Assembly: GCA_017503105.1 (NCBI GenBank)
Contig: JAFVTS010000022.1
Coordinates: forward strand, 1-64,000
Length of the DNA stretch: 64,000 bases
Direction: 5' to 3'
From: Clostridia bacterium
GTDB taxonomy: Bacteria > Bacillota > Clostridia > Oscillospirales > CAG-272
Shown here one piece after another: positions 52,686-61,100 of the stretch. How positions within the stretch are numbered: position 1 is the stretch's first letter; every line of letters begins with the position of its first letter. The position numbers were made by a program, and so were the translations under genes. The notes under the pieces were generated by a model. That model ran no database searches. It was not told the origin of the DNA and saw nothing but the letters and a program-made list of their open reading frames with translations.

Positions 52686-53657
52686 ATGCACACGTTTAAA
52701 ATATGTATGACCGTTTTTACGGTAGTTCTTTTGTGCCTGTTTATCGCCTTAGCGCTTGTAAACGGCGTTTTTCACCTCGTTTATCACGATTTTTACAAGA
52801 ATGCCGAGCGTGATTTCAAGATCCCGGGGCTGAACTCGGGCTTCGTTCCGCAAGGAATAGAGGAAACGCCTTCGGGAATTCTCATCTCGGGATATATGAC
52901 GAAGGACAGAGCCTCGCGCATTTACGTTTTGAAAGACGGCGACGCCTCGGCAGTCGAGCTCTTCAACCCCGACGGCACCCCGTACACAGGGCACGCGGGC
53001 GGTATAGACGCCTATTTTAACACGGTTTTCATCACGGGCGATATGACGACCGAGGTCCTCTCCCTCTCCGACCTGACGGACGGTGACGGCAAGGCAAAGG
53101 TCATAGGCTCGTTTGACCCGGGTCTTGACCCCGCGTGGTGCACCGTTTGGGGTAAATATATCCTTATGGGCTCATTCGCCAACTCCGAGAGCGACGACTA
53201 TCCCCCCGACGCGGGCGAGATATTCACAACTCCCTCGGGCGACAGAAACACCTCGCTCATAAAAGCGTTCAGATTAAACAGCTCCTTCCCCCTCGGCATC
53301 GACCCCACCCCTGCTTTCGCTATATCGTCGGGCGAGAAGGTGCAAGGACTCTCTTTCGTAGATGATAAGACGCTCGTCCTCTCCACCTCCTACGGACTCG
53401 GCTCATCAAAACTCATATTCCACTCGGTCGACAAGATGAAGGAAAAGAGCGGAAGCTATTCCCTCTCGGACGGCACGACCGTTCCCCTATATTACCTCGA
53501 CAAAGAGAGCGAAACGCGAAGCGTAAAGGCACCTCCGATGTCCGAAGAGCTTATGATAAAGGACGGATATATCTACGTCCTCAACGAATCCGCTTGCAAT
53601 AAGTACGTTTTCGGCAAGCTGCTCGGTCAGTATAGAATTTATCGCTATAAGATCTGA
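52686..53657 (+). CDS. Membrane-anchored extracytoplasmic protein, possible beta-propeller
   Basis: The 323-residue protein has one N-terminal membrane segment (residues ~5-30) and an external domain. The external part has repeated short strands with a glycine-aspartate pattern (GFVPQGIEETPSGILISGYM, AGGIDAYFNTVFITGDM, WCTVWGKYILMGSF, VQGLSFVDDKTLVLSTSYG). This would fit a five- to six-bladed propeller of the YncE/NHL kind. I recognise no catalytic motif. GGAG lies 7 nt upstream of the ATG. It is monocistronic. Confidence 0.6.
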   Translation: MHTFKICMTVFTVVLLCLFIALALVNGVFHLVYHDFYKNAERDFKIPGLNSGFVPQGIEETPSGILISGYMTKDRASRIYVLKDGDASAVELFNPDGTPYTGHAGGIDAYFNTVFITGDMTTEVLSLSDLTDGDGKAKVIGSFDPGLDPAWCTVWGKYILMGSFANSESDDYPPDAGEIFTTPSGDRNTSLIKAFRLNSSFPLGIDPTPAFAISSGEKVQGLSFVDDKTLVLSTSYGLGSSKLIFHSVDKMKEKSGSYSLSDGTTVPLYYLDKESETRSVKAPPMSEELMIKDGYIYVLNESACNKYVFGKLLGQYRIYRYKI

Positions 53658-53668
53658 TTTTTCAAAAG

Positions 53669-53714
53669 AAAATCCGAAGATACCCCACCCCGTGTGAAGG
53701 TTTCTTCGGATTTT
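53669..53714 (+). terminator. Bidirectional terminator with 22-nt loop
   Basis: AAAATCCGAAGA (53669-53680) pairs with TCTTCGGATTTT (53703-53714). T tracts flank both sides. The loop carries a copy of the dispersed CCCGTGTGAAG-type motif. It serves the gene at 52686 and the convergent Gx transporter gene. Confidence 0.82.
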
Positions 53715-54224
53715 TTATATTTTATCTTTCAGGCGCGCGACCAAAAGACCCGACGCGACACCTATAACGACGCCTGCGACGGTGCCCGAAACGAGAAGGA
53801 CGGGCAGATAAAAAGTCACGAGCGAGAGCGTTTCCATTACAAGAGAAGCGGCGATTATCTGCGCGACGTTATGTAAAACGCCGCCGACCACGCTGACACC
53901 TACGGCGGAAAAGACACGGCACTTTTTCAAAAGGATCATTCCGACAAGTGCCAAGGCGGCACCCGAGGCGGAATAAAGAAGTCCGAGCACGTTTCCGAAA
54001 AGCAAAGCCGAAAGTACCACGCGCACACCCGAAACGACAGCGGCATACCACGCACCAAGCGTGTAGAGCGCAAAGACCGTCGCGACGTTGGCGAGTCCGA
54101 TCTTCACCCCCGGGATAGGAATGAAAACGGGCAAAAGATGTTCGACGTAGGAAAGAAGCATCGCCACCGCAACGCAAAGGGAGAGGACGGTGAGCGTTTT
54201 AACGTTTTTCTTGGAGGTGTTCAT
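53715..54224 (-). CDS. Gx transporter family protein (heptaprenyl-diphosphate-synthase component I-like)
   Basis: The 169-residue polytopic protein has about five membrane segments and matches the family called Gx transporter or Hep_synt_I: LLPVFIPIPGVKIGLANVAT near residues 30-49 and the glycine-rich GNVLGLLYSASGAALALVG segment. It resembles ECF-type substrate-binding subunits. In Clostridia it commonly lies with a NusG-II-domain gene close to rnf. Here it overlaps that gene by four bases. The transported molecule is unknown. A flavin or quinone-related precursor would fit the context but is inference. Confidence 0.82.
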   Translation of the reverse strand: MNTSKKNVKTLTVLSLCVAVAMLLSYVEHLLPVFIPIPGVKIGLANVATVFALYTLGAWYAAVVSGVRVVLSALLFGNVLGLLYSASGAALALVGMILLKKCRVFSAVGVSVVGGVLHNVAQIIAASLVMETLSLVTFYLPVLLVSGTVAGVVIGVASGLLVARLKDKI

Positions 54225-54601
54225 CGCTCGCCACCTCCGAATATCTCCACTCTGACGCGGTTAGGCAAGCAGGTTATGGTTTCTCCGTCGTAGGAGATGC
54301 CCGTCCTGTGCCTCGTTATGCAGGTCTTGTCGGGGCAGGAGGCTTCCTTCATATACGCCGCGCCGTCCTTTATGACAAGGACGTTAGTGCCGCCGTTCAG
54401 GGGATATTCGCCGTTTTCCGAAAGCGAGTATTCCGCAACGACCTCTCCTCCCACCGTCACCCGTGCGTAGGCTCCGCCCTTTCGCGTGAGCCTGAAAACG
54501 AGAAAAACGGAAAGCGCTACGGCAAGAATTACAAGCACGAGAAGCGCGTCAAAGAATAAGGTCTTGTTCCTTTTTCCAAAAACGACTCCCTTGTCACTCA
54601 T
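54221..54601 (-). CDS. NusG domain II-containing membrane protein
   Basis: A small protein of 126 residues from the ATG at 54601 (129 from a TTG at 54610). It has one N-terminal membrane segment (TLFFDALLVLVILAVALSVFLVF, about residues 14-36) and an external NusG-II fold with a conserved cysteine pair (EASCPDKTCITRHRTG), ending in ITCLPNRVRVEI. Such proteins are usual companions of rnf and Gx transporter genes in Clostridia, with no known role. GGAAAGG lies 13 nt upstream of the ATG, so the TTG start is also possible. Confidence 0.85.
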   Translation of the reverse strand: MSDKGVVFGKRNKTLFFDALLVLVILAVALSVFLVFRLTRKGGAYARVTVGGEVVAEYSLSENGEYPLNGGTNVLVIKDGAAYMKEASCPDKTCITRHRTGISYDGETITCLPNRVRVEIFGGGER

Positions 54602-54689
54602 TTTTGCCAATCAGCCTTTCCGTTTTTTCGGTTAAAAATGTTTTTTAGTAAATAATGCGCAAAATTGCGTTTTAACGAAGCTCTGCCGA

Positions 54690-55091
54690 ATCAATGCGCG
54701 AGCCCAAGATTCCTACGGCAAGCCGCCGATTCTAAGCAAATACGCAAAATGGGTTTTTGATGAAATTGAGTCGGTTCAAAATGCCACGCCCAAGATCCCT
54801 ACGGCGGCATTGCAGAAACGGCTCAAGTTTGCAAAATGGAATTTTGATGTAGTTGCAACTAATCAAGGCGCAAGCCCAAGATCCCTACGGCAAGCCGACG
54901 ATTCTAAGCAAATACGCAAAATGGAATTTTGATGAAATTGAGTCGGTTTAAAATGCCAAGCCGTAGATACCTACGGCGGCATTGCAAAAATGGCTCAAGT
55001 TCGCAAATGGAATTTTGATGTAGTTGCAACGAATCAAGGCGCAAGCCGTAGATACTCTACGGCAAGCCGACGATTCTAAGCAAATACACAA
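54690..55091. repeat. ~172-bp tandem repeat array (2.3 copies, built of ~86-bp half units)
   Basis: Copies start at about 54696, 54868 and 55039. Each has an A half (CTACGGCAAGCCGACGATTC... ending GAAATTGAGTCGGTT) and a B half (CTACGGCGGCATTGC... ending GTAGTTGCAAC). Both halves contain CAAAATGGAATTTTGATG-type cores, so the basic unit is ~86 bp. Several units have a CCGTAG/CTACGG hairpin, others CCCAAG instead. It fills the gap between rnfB and the NusG-II gene. ORFs that cross it carry stops in all copies. Confidence 0.9.
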
Positions 55092-55093
55092 AA

Positions 55094-55912
55094 TTACTCG
55101 AAATGCGAGCCGCAAAGGAAGCAACCCTCGTGTATACATCCCACAGGACAAACGTCCTTGCAGGTTCCGCAACCCGTGCACTTGTCGTAATCTATTACGG
55201 CAAGATTGTCTACGAGAGTTATTGCACCCTCGGGACAGTTCTTCACGCACTTTCCGCAGGCTATACAGCCGTTGGAGCAGTATTTACGAACGTCGGCACC
55301 CTTTTTGCGGCTGTTGCATTTTACTACAACACGCTCGGTGTCCTTGATGAGATGAATAAGTCCGTTGGGACAAACGTCAACGCATATGCCGCATCCGATG
55401 CATTTGGTCGGATTTATGTCGGCAACGCCGTTTTCGTTTATCTCTATCGCGCCCCTCGGACACGCCTTCATACAGTCGCCGTAGCCAAGGCAGGCATAGA
55501 TGCAGAATCTGTCACCCGAGAAGCTCATATTTGCCGCGTGACAGGTCTTGGGACCTGTATAGATATACTTCTTCTCCTCGGGACGGCAAGCACCGTTACA
55601 AGCAACGTAAGCCACGCGCTCGACAACGTCAGCCGCCTCGACTCCGAGAATTGCGGCAACGTTCTTCGCCGTTCCGTCACCACCCGGGATACAAAGGCTC
55701 GGATTCGTTTCCTCACCCTCGGCAAGCGCCTTGGCGTAAGAATCACAACCCGAATATCCGCAGGCACCGCAGTTAGCACCGGGAAGACACTCTCTTATGG
55801 GTGCGAATTTTTCATTTTCCTTTACCGCGAAGAATATCGACGCGACCGTAAGAAGGACGGCGCAGATCACCGCAGTAGCAAGAAGGATCAGTACGGGAAT
55901 TAAAATTTCCAT
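55094..55912 (-). CDS. rnfB: Rnf complex subunit B, ferredoxin-type
   Basis: This 272-residue subunit takes electrons from ferredoxin. An N-terminal membrane anchor (residues 1-27) is followed by the Fe-S domain CLPGANCGACGYSGCDSYA (about 43-61). Then come 4Fe-4S motifs CxxCGDCMKACP, CIGCGICVDVCP, CIACGKCVKNCP and CTGCGTCKDVCP, which indicates many clusters in series. The protein ends HEGCFLCGSHFE. GGAGG lies 12 nt upstream of the ATG. It is the last rnf gene, as is usual in Clostridia. Confidence 0.94.
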   Translation of the reverse strand: MEILIPVLILLATAVICAVLLTVASIFFAVKENEKFAPIRECLPGANCGACGYSGCDSYAKALAEGEETNPSLCIPGGDGTAKNVAAILGVEAADVVERVAYVACNGACRPEEKKYIYTGPKTCHAANMSFSGDRFCIYACLGYGDCMKACPRGAIEINENGVADINPTKCIGCGICVDVCPNGLIHLIKDTERVVVKCNSRKKGADVRKYCSNGCIACGKCVKNCPEGAITLVDNLAVIDYDKCTGCGTCKDVCPVGCIHEGCFLCGSHFE

Positions 55913-55935
55913 AGCTTTTCACTACCTCCTTTCCA

Positions 55936-56535
55936 TCAGGCGAGCAGCGTTTCAAAAACGCCGCTGAAGCCTAAGAAGGCAAGAGAAACGATAGACGCCG
56001 CAACAAGCGTGACGGGCAAGCCCTTCATACACTCGGGCGCGGGGCAATTCTCTATTCTTGAACGAACGCCCGCGAAGAGCACCATCGCAAGAAGGAAGCC
56101 GATTCCGACGCCGAGGGAGGATATCATTGATTCAAGGAAATTATATCCGTCGGTGATGTTGTTGAGCGTTACGCCGAGAACCGCGCAATTCGTGGTTATA
56201 AGAGGAAGATAAACTCCGAGAGCCGCGTGGAGGGCGGGAATAAACTTCTTCAGCACTATCTCAACGAACTGAACGAGAGCCGCGATAACGAGAATGAAGA
56301 GTATCGTTTCAAGATATTCAAGCTTGTTGGGAACGAGCAGATAGAAGTAAAGAGGATAAGTCACCGCCGTTGCAACGAGCATAACGAAGGTAACGGCGAT
56401 ACCCATACCGAAGGCTTGATTGAACTTCTTGGAAACGCCGAGGAAGGGGCAGATTCCGAGGAACTTCTGAAGCACGTAGTTATTGACGAGCACACCCGCC
56501 ATAAGAATGAGAGTCAGCTGTTTTAAATATTCCAT
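55936..56535 (-). CDS. rnfA: Rnf complex subunit A
   Basis: This 199-residue membrane subunit has about six helices. It pairs with RnfE as an inverted-topology homolog and carries the conserved LxNxxLxxFLGICPF segment (NNYVLQKFLGICPFLGVSK near residues 18-36) and TNCAVLGVTL near 115-124. It forms part of the ion-translocating core that couples ferredoxin:NAD+ oxidoreduction to Na+ or H+ export. The ATG overlaps the rnfE stop by one base (TAATG). Confidence 0.94.
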   Translation of the reverse strand: MEYLKQLTLILMAGVLVNNYVLQKFLGICPFLGVSKKFNQAFGMGIAVTFVMLVATAVTYPLYFYLLVPNKLEYLETILFILVIAALVQFVEIVLKKFIPALHAALGVYLPLITTNCAVLGVTLNNITDGYNFLESMISSLGVGIGFLLAMVLFAGVRSRIENCPAPECMKGLPVTLVAASIVSLAFLGFSGVFETLLA

Positions 56536-57290
56536 TATGCTTCACCTCCCTCTGCTTCTTTTCCCGCGGGTGCGGACACCTGATCCGCGTTTGCGGTGAG
56601 CTCAGCGGTCTCGCTGCAAGCAGTCTTTCCGCAAATGCCCGCGGAGGGACAGCCCTCACAGCCCGCAAGCTGCTTTCTCTTTTCCTTACCCTTGTTAACA
56701 CCTATCTTATTTATAATTGCGATAAGAATACCGAAGACGAGGAAGCCGCCCGGTGCTTGAGTAAGAATGGGAAGATAATATCCGTTTTCATTGAAGAAGG
56801 GTATCTTGTAGCCCGCGAAGGTAGCCGCGCCGAGCACTTCTCTGACAGTTGCCATAGCGAGAAGGGCAAGAAGGAAGCCAAGACCCATTCCAAGTCCGTC
56901 AAAAGCGGAATCCACGACGCCATTTTTGCTTGCAAACATCTCCGCTCTGCCGAGTATGATGCAGTTAACGACGATAAGCGCAAGATAAACGCCCATCATA
57001 TCGTAAAGAGATGGCAAGTAAGCGTGCATCAAGAGCTGAACCGCGGTAACGAAGCCCGCTATAATAACGATATAGCAAGGGATTCTGACCGTGTCGGGAA
57101 TGACCTTCCTGAGCGCGGAGATAACCACGTTTGAGCAAATAAGAACTATCGTTGCCGCAACACCCATACCGAGAGCGGAGATAACGCTGTTGGTCATTGC
57201 GAGGGTGGGGCAAGTGCCGAGCACGAGCACGAGCACGGGGTTTTCAAGAATCAGTCCTTTAAGAAGGAGCATAAGCTTGTTGTTTTTCAT
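56535..57290 (-). CDS. rnfE: Rnf complex subunit E with Cys-rich tail
   Basis: This 251-residue membrane subunit has the family motif ENPVLVLVLGTCPTLAMTNS (residues 16-35) and VNCIILGRAEMFA. About 200 residues are the normal subunit. The last ~45 form a soluble tail with four Cys (CEGCPSAGICGKTAC) and a Glu/Ala-rich end, not required in the classical subunit. The tail might bind a metal or cluster on the cytosolic face. It overlaps rnfG by four bases. Confidence 0.93.
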   Translation of the reverse strand: MKNNKLMLLLKGLILENPVLVLVLGTCPTLAMTNSVISALGMGVAATIVLICSNVVISALRKVIPDTVRIPCYIVIIAGFVTAVQLLMHAYLPSLYDMMGVYLALIVVNCIILGRAEMFASKNGVVDSAFDGLGMGLGFLLALLAMATVREVLGAATFAGYKIPFFNENGYYLPILTQAPGGFLVFGILIAIINKIGVNKGKEKRKQLAGCEGCPSAGICGKTACSETAELTANADQVSAPAGKEAEGGEA

Positions 57291-58507
57291 TTACGTCTCC
57301 TCCTTTGGAAATAGATAGCAACACCCAAAGCGGCGATGCCTATAACGATCACGGAAGCTCCGATGGCTTGGTACGTCTTTACTTCCTTTTCATACTCCGT
57401 GTCAACGTACTCAAGAGCGGCAAATACCGCGTCCTCGATACGCACGGAAGTTACCGTTGCTTTGGTGACGAGATCGGCTTTCGTGCTGAAGTTCATTCTG
57501 TTTATACCGACAAAGCTCTCTTCGAGTCTTTTTACGGCGGGGGTGTTAAGATAAATGTGCACGCCCTCGGTCTTTCCGTCGCCCTCTTGCCAGGACGGGC
57601 TGAGCGACCACGAGAGAAGGTCGAAGCCGACGACCGTGAAATCGTTGTCAACGGCAAACACGAAGTTCGACTCTATCGCGCCAAAGCCCCAAGGGTTGAA
57701 GGTCTCGCCGTAAACGGCGTAGCCCTTTCCGCTCTTTTCCTTATAAACTGCAATTTTATAAGGTACCCAATTCTTGTCGATGGATTCACCCTCGAGAGCG
57801 ACGCCACTCTTCTTTGTGAGGAGCTCAAAATCGCCTGCACCGACGAGCATTTCCTTTGCGTGGTTGAATATTTCTTCCTCAGTAAGCGGAAGTATCACTT
57901 TAGGATCGGACTGCTCGGCTGCGTCACCCGCGTCAAGAGCAGTGAGACGGGCGGTCGGAATAGCGTCGGCCTTTGCGGCGAGTATAAGCTTCACAGCCGC
58001 AAGCGCGTCGGAAACAGCCTTTCTTACAGCCGTTGACGAATACGTAGCACCCGTAACGAGAGCTACGTCATCGACGGAATCCTTGCCGACGAAGTTGTTA
58101 ACGGCGTCTGGCATTTTATCCTTGCCGATCGTGTCCTCGTATTTTGTTATATATACACCCTTGACCTTTCCGTCCATACCTACTCCGACGGTGAGGTCTA
58201 TCTCAGCCTCAAAGCCTTTAGGAATAACGAGCGTTACGGCGTAGCCCATTCCGTGCTTCTCCTCGTAGACCTCGGAAACGTAGCTGTCCTCTCCGAAATC
58301 GGGAAGCCCCTTCATAGGGTCACCGAAATCAGCACCCGATTTATCACCGCCGAACACCGCTCTCAAAGACTCGGTTCTGGCAAGTCTTTCGTTTTCGGCA
58401 ATTTCGGGAGCCGTGAAGTGGTTGATAGTTGCGAGAAGCGCCGCGACTATCAGGCAAATCGTGCCAAGAACTATGGCGGGGGTAAAATTCTTTAATTTCA
58501 ATTTCAT
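57287..58507 (-). CDS. rnfG: Rnf complex subunit G with two FMN-binding domains
   Basis: This subunit has an N-terminal anchor (residues ~10-30) and external FMN_bind domains. At 406 residues it is about twice the usual RnfG. The first domain has the flavinylation motif TGATYSS (near 152-158), where FMN is attached to Thr by ApbE. A second copy at about 235-375 has KATVTS in place of GATxTS (near 347), keeping the Thr but not the Gly. A C-terminal membrane segment (VIVIGIAALGVAIYF) and RRRRK end follow. No apbE is in the window. It overlaps rnfD by four bases. Confidence 0.9.
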   Translation of the reverse strand: MKLKLKNFTPAIVLGTICLIVAALLATINHFTAPEIAENERLARTESLRAVFGGDKSGADFGDPMKGLPDFGEDSYVSEVYEEKHGMGYAVTLVIPKGFEAEIDLTVGVGMDGKVKGVYITKYEDTIGKDKMPDAVNNFVGKDSVDDVALVTGATYSSTAVRKAVSDALAAVKLILAAKADAIPTARLTALDAGDAAEQSDPKVILPLTEEEIFNHAKEMLVGAGDFELLTKKSGVALEGESIDKNWVPYKIAVYKEKSGKGYAVYGETFNPWGFGAIESNFVFAVDNDFTVVGFDLLSWSLSPSWQEGDGKTEGVHIYLNTPAVKRLEESFVGINRMNFSTKADLVTKATVTSVRIEDAVFAALEYVDTEYEKEVKTYQAIGASVIVIGIAALGVAIYFQRRRRK

Positions 58508-59454
58508 TTCTCCGCACCTCCGAGGGGACGCTTAAGGGTCCATTTTTCGATATAGGGAGAAAGGATGTTCATTATAAGGATAGAGAACGAAACACCCTCG
58601 GGATAAGTTCCGTAAAATCTGATGAGCACGGTTATGAGCGCGCATCCGAAGGCGAATATCATCTTACCGAGCCTCGTAATGGGGGTGGTCACGTAGTCCG
58701 TTGCCATAAATACGGCGCCGAGAAGAAGACCGCCCGAGAGGACGTGATAAAGAGAAACGAGGGGGTTGCCCGTTATCGCAAGCGAGAGCACGAAAACTCC
58801 GCCGACGAAGATAAGGGGAACCTCAAAATGGATTACGCGTCTTATAACGAGATAAAGGAATCCGAGAAGGATAGCCGCGCCGCAGACCTCGCCTATCGCG
58901 CCCGACTTGAAGCCGAGGAACATATCAAGAAGCGAGGGGAGCGCGTCGGACTCCTTGGAAAGGAGCTCAAGAGGCGTTGCTGACGTCGTAAGGTCTGCCA
59001 CCTCGGGCTTTCCGAACGCGAGAGATGCTCCGCCGCCGACGGACGCGGTAAAGCAAAGAGTCATAAAGATACGGCCCGTGATGGCGGGGTTAGCAAAATT
59101 ACAGCCAATGCCGCCGAATAGGCACTTTACTACGATTATCGCGAAGAGCGAGCCGATAACGCATTGCCAGATAGGAACGTCGGCGTGCAAATTAAGGGCA
59201 AGCAAAAGACCCGTAACTACCGCGGAAAGATCTCCGACGGTCTGCGGTTTTTTTGCGATAAGATTAAAAAGAAATTCACCGAGTACGGCACTTACGACGC
59301 AAGCGGCAATGACCGCGAGAGCGCGGATGCCGAAAAGAAGCACGCCCATCACCGTCGTCGGAACGAGGGCGATTATCACGTCAAGCATAATGCGAGACGT
59401 GGACGCTGTCGAGCGGATATGAGGAGATGATGAAATTACAAGCTGCTTATCCAT
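58504..59454 (-). CDS. rnfD: Rnf complex subunit D
   Basis: The 316-residue membrane subunit of Rnf opens with SSSPHIRSTASTSRIM and has about nine helices, including GGIGCNFANPAITGR (residues 114-128). The covalent-FMN threonine is Thr160 in TTSATPLEL, where most relatives have SGAT or TGAT. The Gly-to-Ser change may affect flavin transfer, but the Thr is kept. It starts one base after the rnfC stop and ends in the rnfG start (ATGA). Confidence 0.94.
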   Translation of the reverse strand: MDKQLVISSSPHIRSTASTSRIMLDVIIALVPTTVMGVLLFGIRALAVIAACVVSAVLGEFLFNLIAKKPQTVGDLSAVVTGLLLALNLHADVPIWQCVIGSLFAIIVVKCLFGGIGCNFANPAITGRIFMTLCFTASVGGGASLAFGKPEVADLTTSATPLELLSKESDALPSLLDMFLGFKSGAIGEVCGAAILLGFLYLVIRRVIHFEVPLIFVGGVFVLSLAITGNPLVSLYHVLSGGLLLGAVFMATDYVTTPITRLGKMIFAFGCALITVLIRFYGTYPEGVSFSILIMNILSPYIEKWTLKRPLGGAEK

Positions 59455-59455
59455 A

Positions 59456-60805
59456 TTATTTATCTCCTCCCTTCTTGCCCGCAGCGGCGGTGCTTGTTTT
59501 GTATTCTCTTACTGCCGCCTTTGCAAGACGGTTGTTTTCAACGAGCGGACGCTTCGCGGGGCATACGAACGAGCAGCAGCCGCATTCGATGCAAAGTCCG
59601 ATCTTCTCGTCCTCGAGTCTTTCGCACATCTCACGCTTGTCGGAAATGTTAAGCGCTCTTGCGAAATAGGTGGGCTGAAGACCCATCGGACACGCACTGA
59701 CGCATCTGCCGCAGTGAATGCACGCGGTGGACTTAGGCGGTGCCGCATCACGCTCGGAGAGGACCGTTATCGCGTTCGTGGTCTTCAAAACGGGGTGCGC
59801 GTCAGTCCAGACCGCAACGCCCATCATAGGACCGCCGAGGAGGATCTTTCCGATCTCACACGACGTGCCGCCAACGAACTCTATGACCTCGCCAAGGCTC
59901 GTGCCTATGGGAGCTATGACGTTTGCGGGAGAGGCTATAGCGGAGCCGTCAACGGTTATCACCTTTTCTACAAGAGGCATACCCGTCTTAACGTAGCTCG
60001 CAAGGAACGCAAGCGACGTGACGTTCATAACGATAACGCCGACGTCCGCAGGCAGCTTTCCTTCGGGAACGACAAGACCCGTCGTATTGTATATCAGAAT
60101 CTTTTCTCCGCCTTGAGGATAAGTAGAGGGCATCGGGCATATTCTGACCTTTGGCATATCGGCGAACACGTCTTTGAGCTTTGCGATAGCCTCGGGCTTA
60201 TTCTTTTCAATTCCGAAAACGACCTCTTCAAAATCGCAGAAGCGGCATAACAGCTCCACTCCCTCTCGGAGAAGATCCGATTTTTCGACCATCGTCCTCG
60301 TGTCGGACGTGATATAAGGCTCACATTCCGCTCCGTTTAAGACAAGGCGCTTGATGATCCCCTTACCTATCGCATCGAGCTTCACCGAAGTCGGGAAGCC
60401 CGCGCCGCCGAGTCCGACAAGACCGGAGGCTCTTACCGCCGCGCTGAAGGATGCGAAGTCCGTGATCTCGGGTACGCGAAGATCGGGGTCGGGGGTCATC
60501 TCACCGTCCGATTCTATTACGACGGAGTCTATTTCCTTTCCCGCCGAGACGAGTGTCTTTTCAATTTTCTTTACCGTTCCCGAAACGGATGAATGTACGG
60601 GTGATGAAACGTAACCCGCCGCTTCTCCGACGAGCGTGCCGACGTATACCTTATCACCGGGCTTTACGACGGGGGTCGCAGGCGCGCCGATATGATGAAG
60701 CATAGAGATCGACACCTGAGCGGGCGCAGGCATTCTCACGGGGATCGCCTCAGCCGTATTCTTTCTGTGCGGAACGTGTACTTTTCCAAGCTTGAATAAC
60801 GACAT
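59456..60805 (-). CDS. rnfC: Rnf complex subunit C, NADH-binding
   Basis: This 449-residue peripheral subunit oxidises or reduces NAD(H) with FMN and two 4Fe-4S clusters. It has the N-terminal sandwich domain (PVRMPAPAQVSISMLHHIGAP, residues ~22-42), the flavin/NADH site GLGGAGFPTSVKL (near 118-130), and the cluster motifs CIHCGRCVSACP and CIECGCCSFVCP. It is the first gene of the tightly packed rnfCDGEAB operon. A GGAA site precedes the ATG. In Clostridia this operon supplies membrane energy from reduced ferredoxin. Confidence 0.95.
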   Translation of the reverse strand: MSLFKLGKVHVPHRKNTAEAIPVRMPAPAQVSISMLHHIGAPATPVVKPGDKVYVGTLVGEAAGYVSSPVHSSVSGTVKKIEKTLVSAGKEIDSVVIESDGEMTPDPDLRVPEITDFASFSAAVRASGLVGLGGAGFPTSVKLDAIGKGIIKRLVLNGAECEPYITSDTRTMVEKSDLLREGVELLCRFCDFEEVVFGIEKNKPEAIAKLKDVFADMPKVRICPMPSTYPQGGEKILIYNTTGLVVPEGKLPADVGVIVMNVTSLAFLASYVKTGMPLVEKVITVDGSAIASPANVIAPIGTSLGEVIEFVGGTSCEIGKILLGGPMMGVAVWTDAHPVLKTTNAITVLSERDAAPPKSTACIHCGRCVSACPMGLQPTYFARALNISDKREMCERLEDEKIGLCIECGCCSFVCPAKRPLVENNRLAKAAVREYKTSTAAAGKKGGDK

Positions 60806-60860
60806 CTTAATTCCTTTCTTGATTACTCCTTTAGTTAGGGAGCCAATATTTTACATACTA

Positions 60861-60889
60861 ATTATAACACGCGGAAGCTTCAAAGTCAA
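60861..60889 (-). promoter_or_regulatory. Promoter of rnfCDGEAB
   Basis: TTGACT (60884-60889) and TATAAT (60861-60866) on the minus strand with a 17-nt spacer, about 55 nt upstream of rnfC. Confidence 0.85.
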
Positions 60890-60967
60890 TATAAAAAGAT
60901 CGTTATAAAAATAACTATTGACGCCGTGCGTTTTCACACTTTTTCCGTAAATACGTGTGCACCGCGA

Positions 60968-60996
60968 TTGACATTTGAGCGCGTGAATGCTATAAT
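60968..60996 (+). promoter_or_regulatory. Promoter of the alpha/beta hydrolase-M16 peptidase operon
   Basis: TTGACA (60968-60973) and TATAAT (60991-60996) with a 17-nt spacer, divergent from the rnf promoter. Confidence 0.87.
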
Positions 60997-61100
60997 ATTG
61001 AAAGAGCCCTCGCACGGGAATAAGCAATTTTTCTCCGAGGGGCGACTTTTTATTCAAAAAACGAGCATAATCTCAATAAAAAATGAAAGGACGCGTAAGT

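Noticed and set aside
54690..55091. CRISPR array
   Set aside because: The repeats are ~86/172 bp long, imperfect and contiguous, with no unique spacers and no cas genes in the window.
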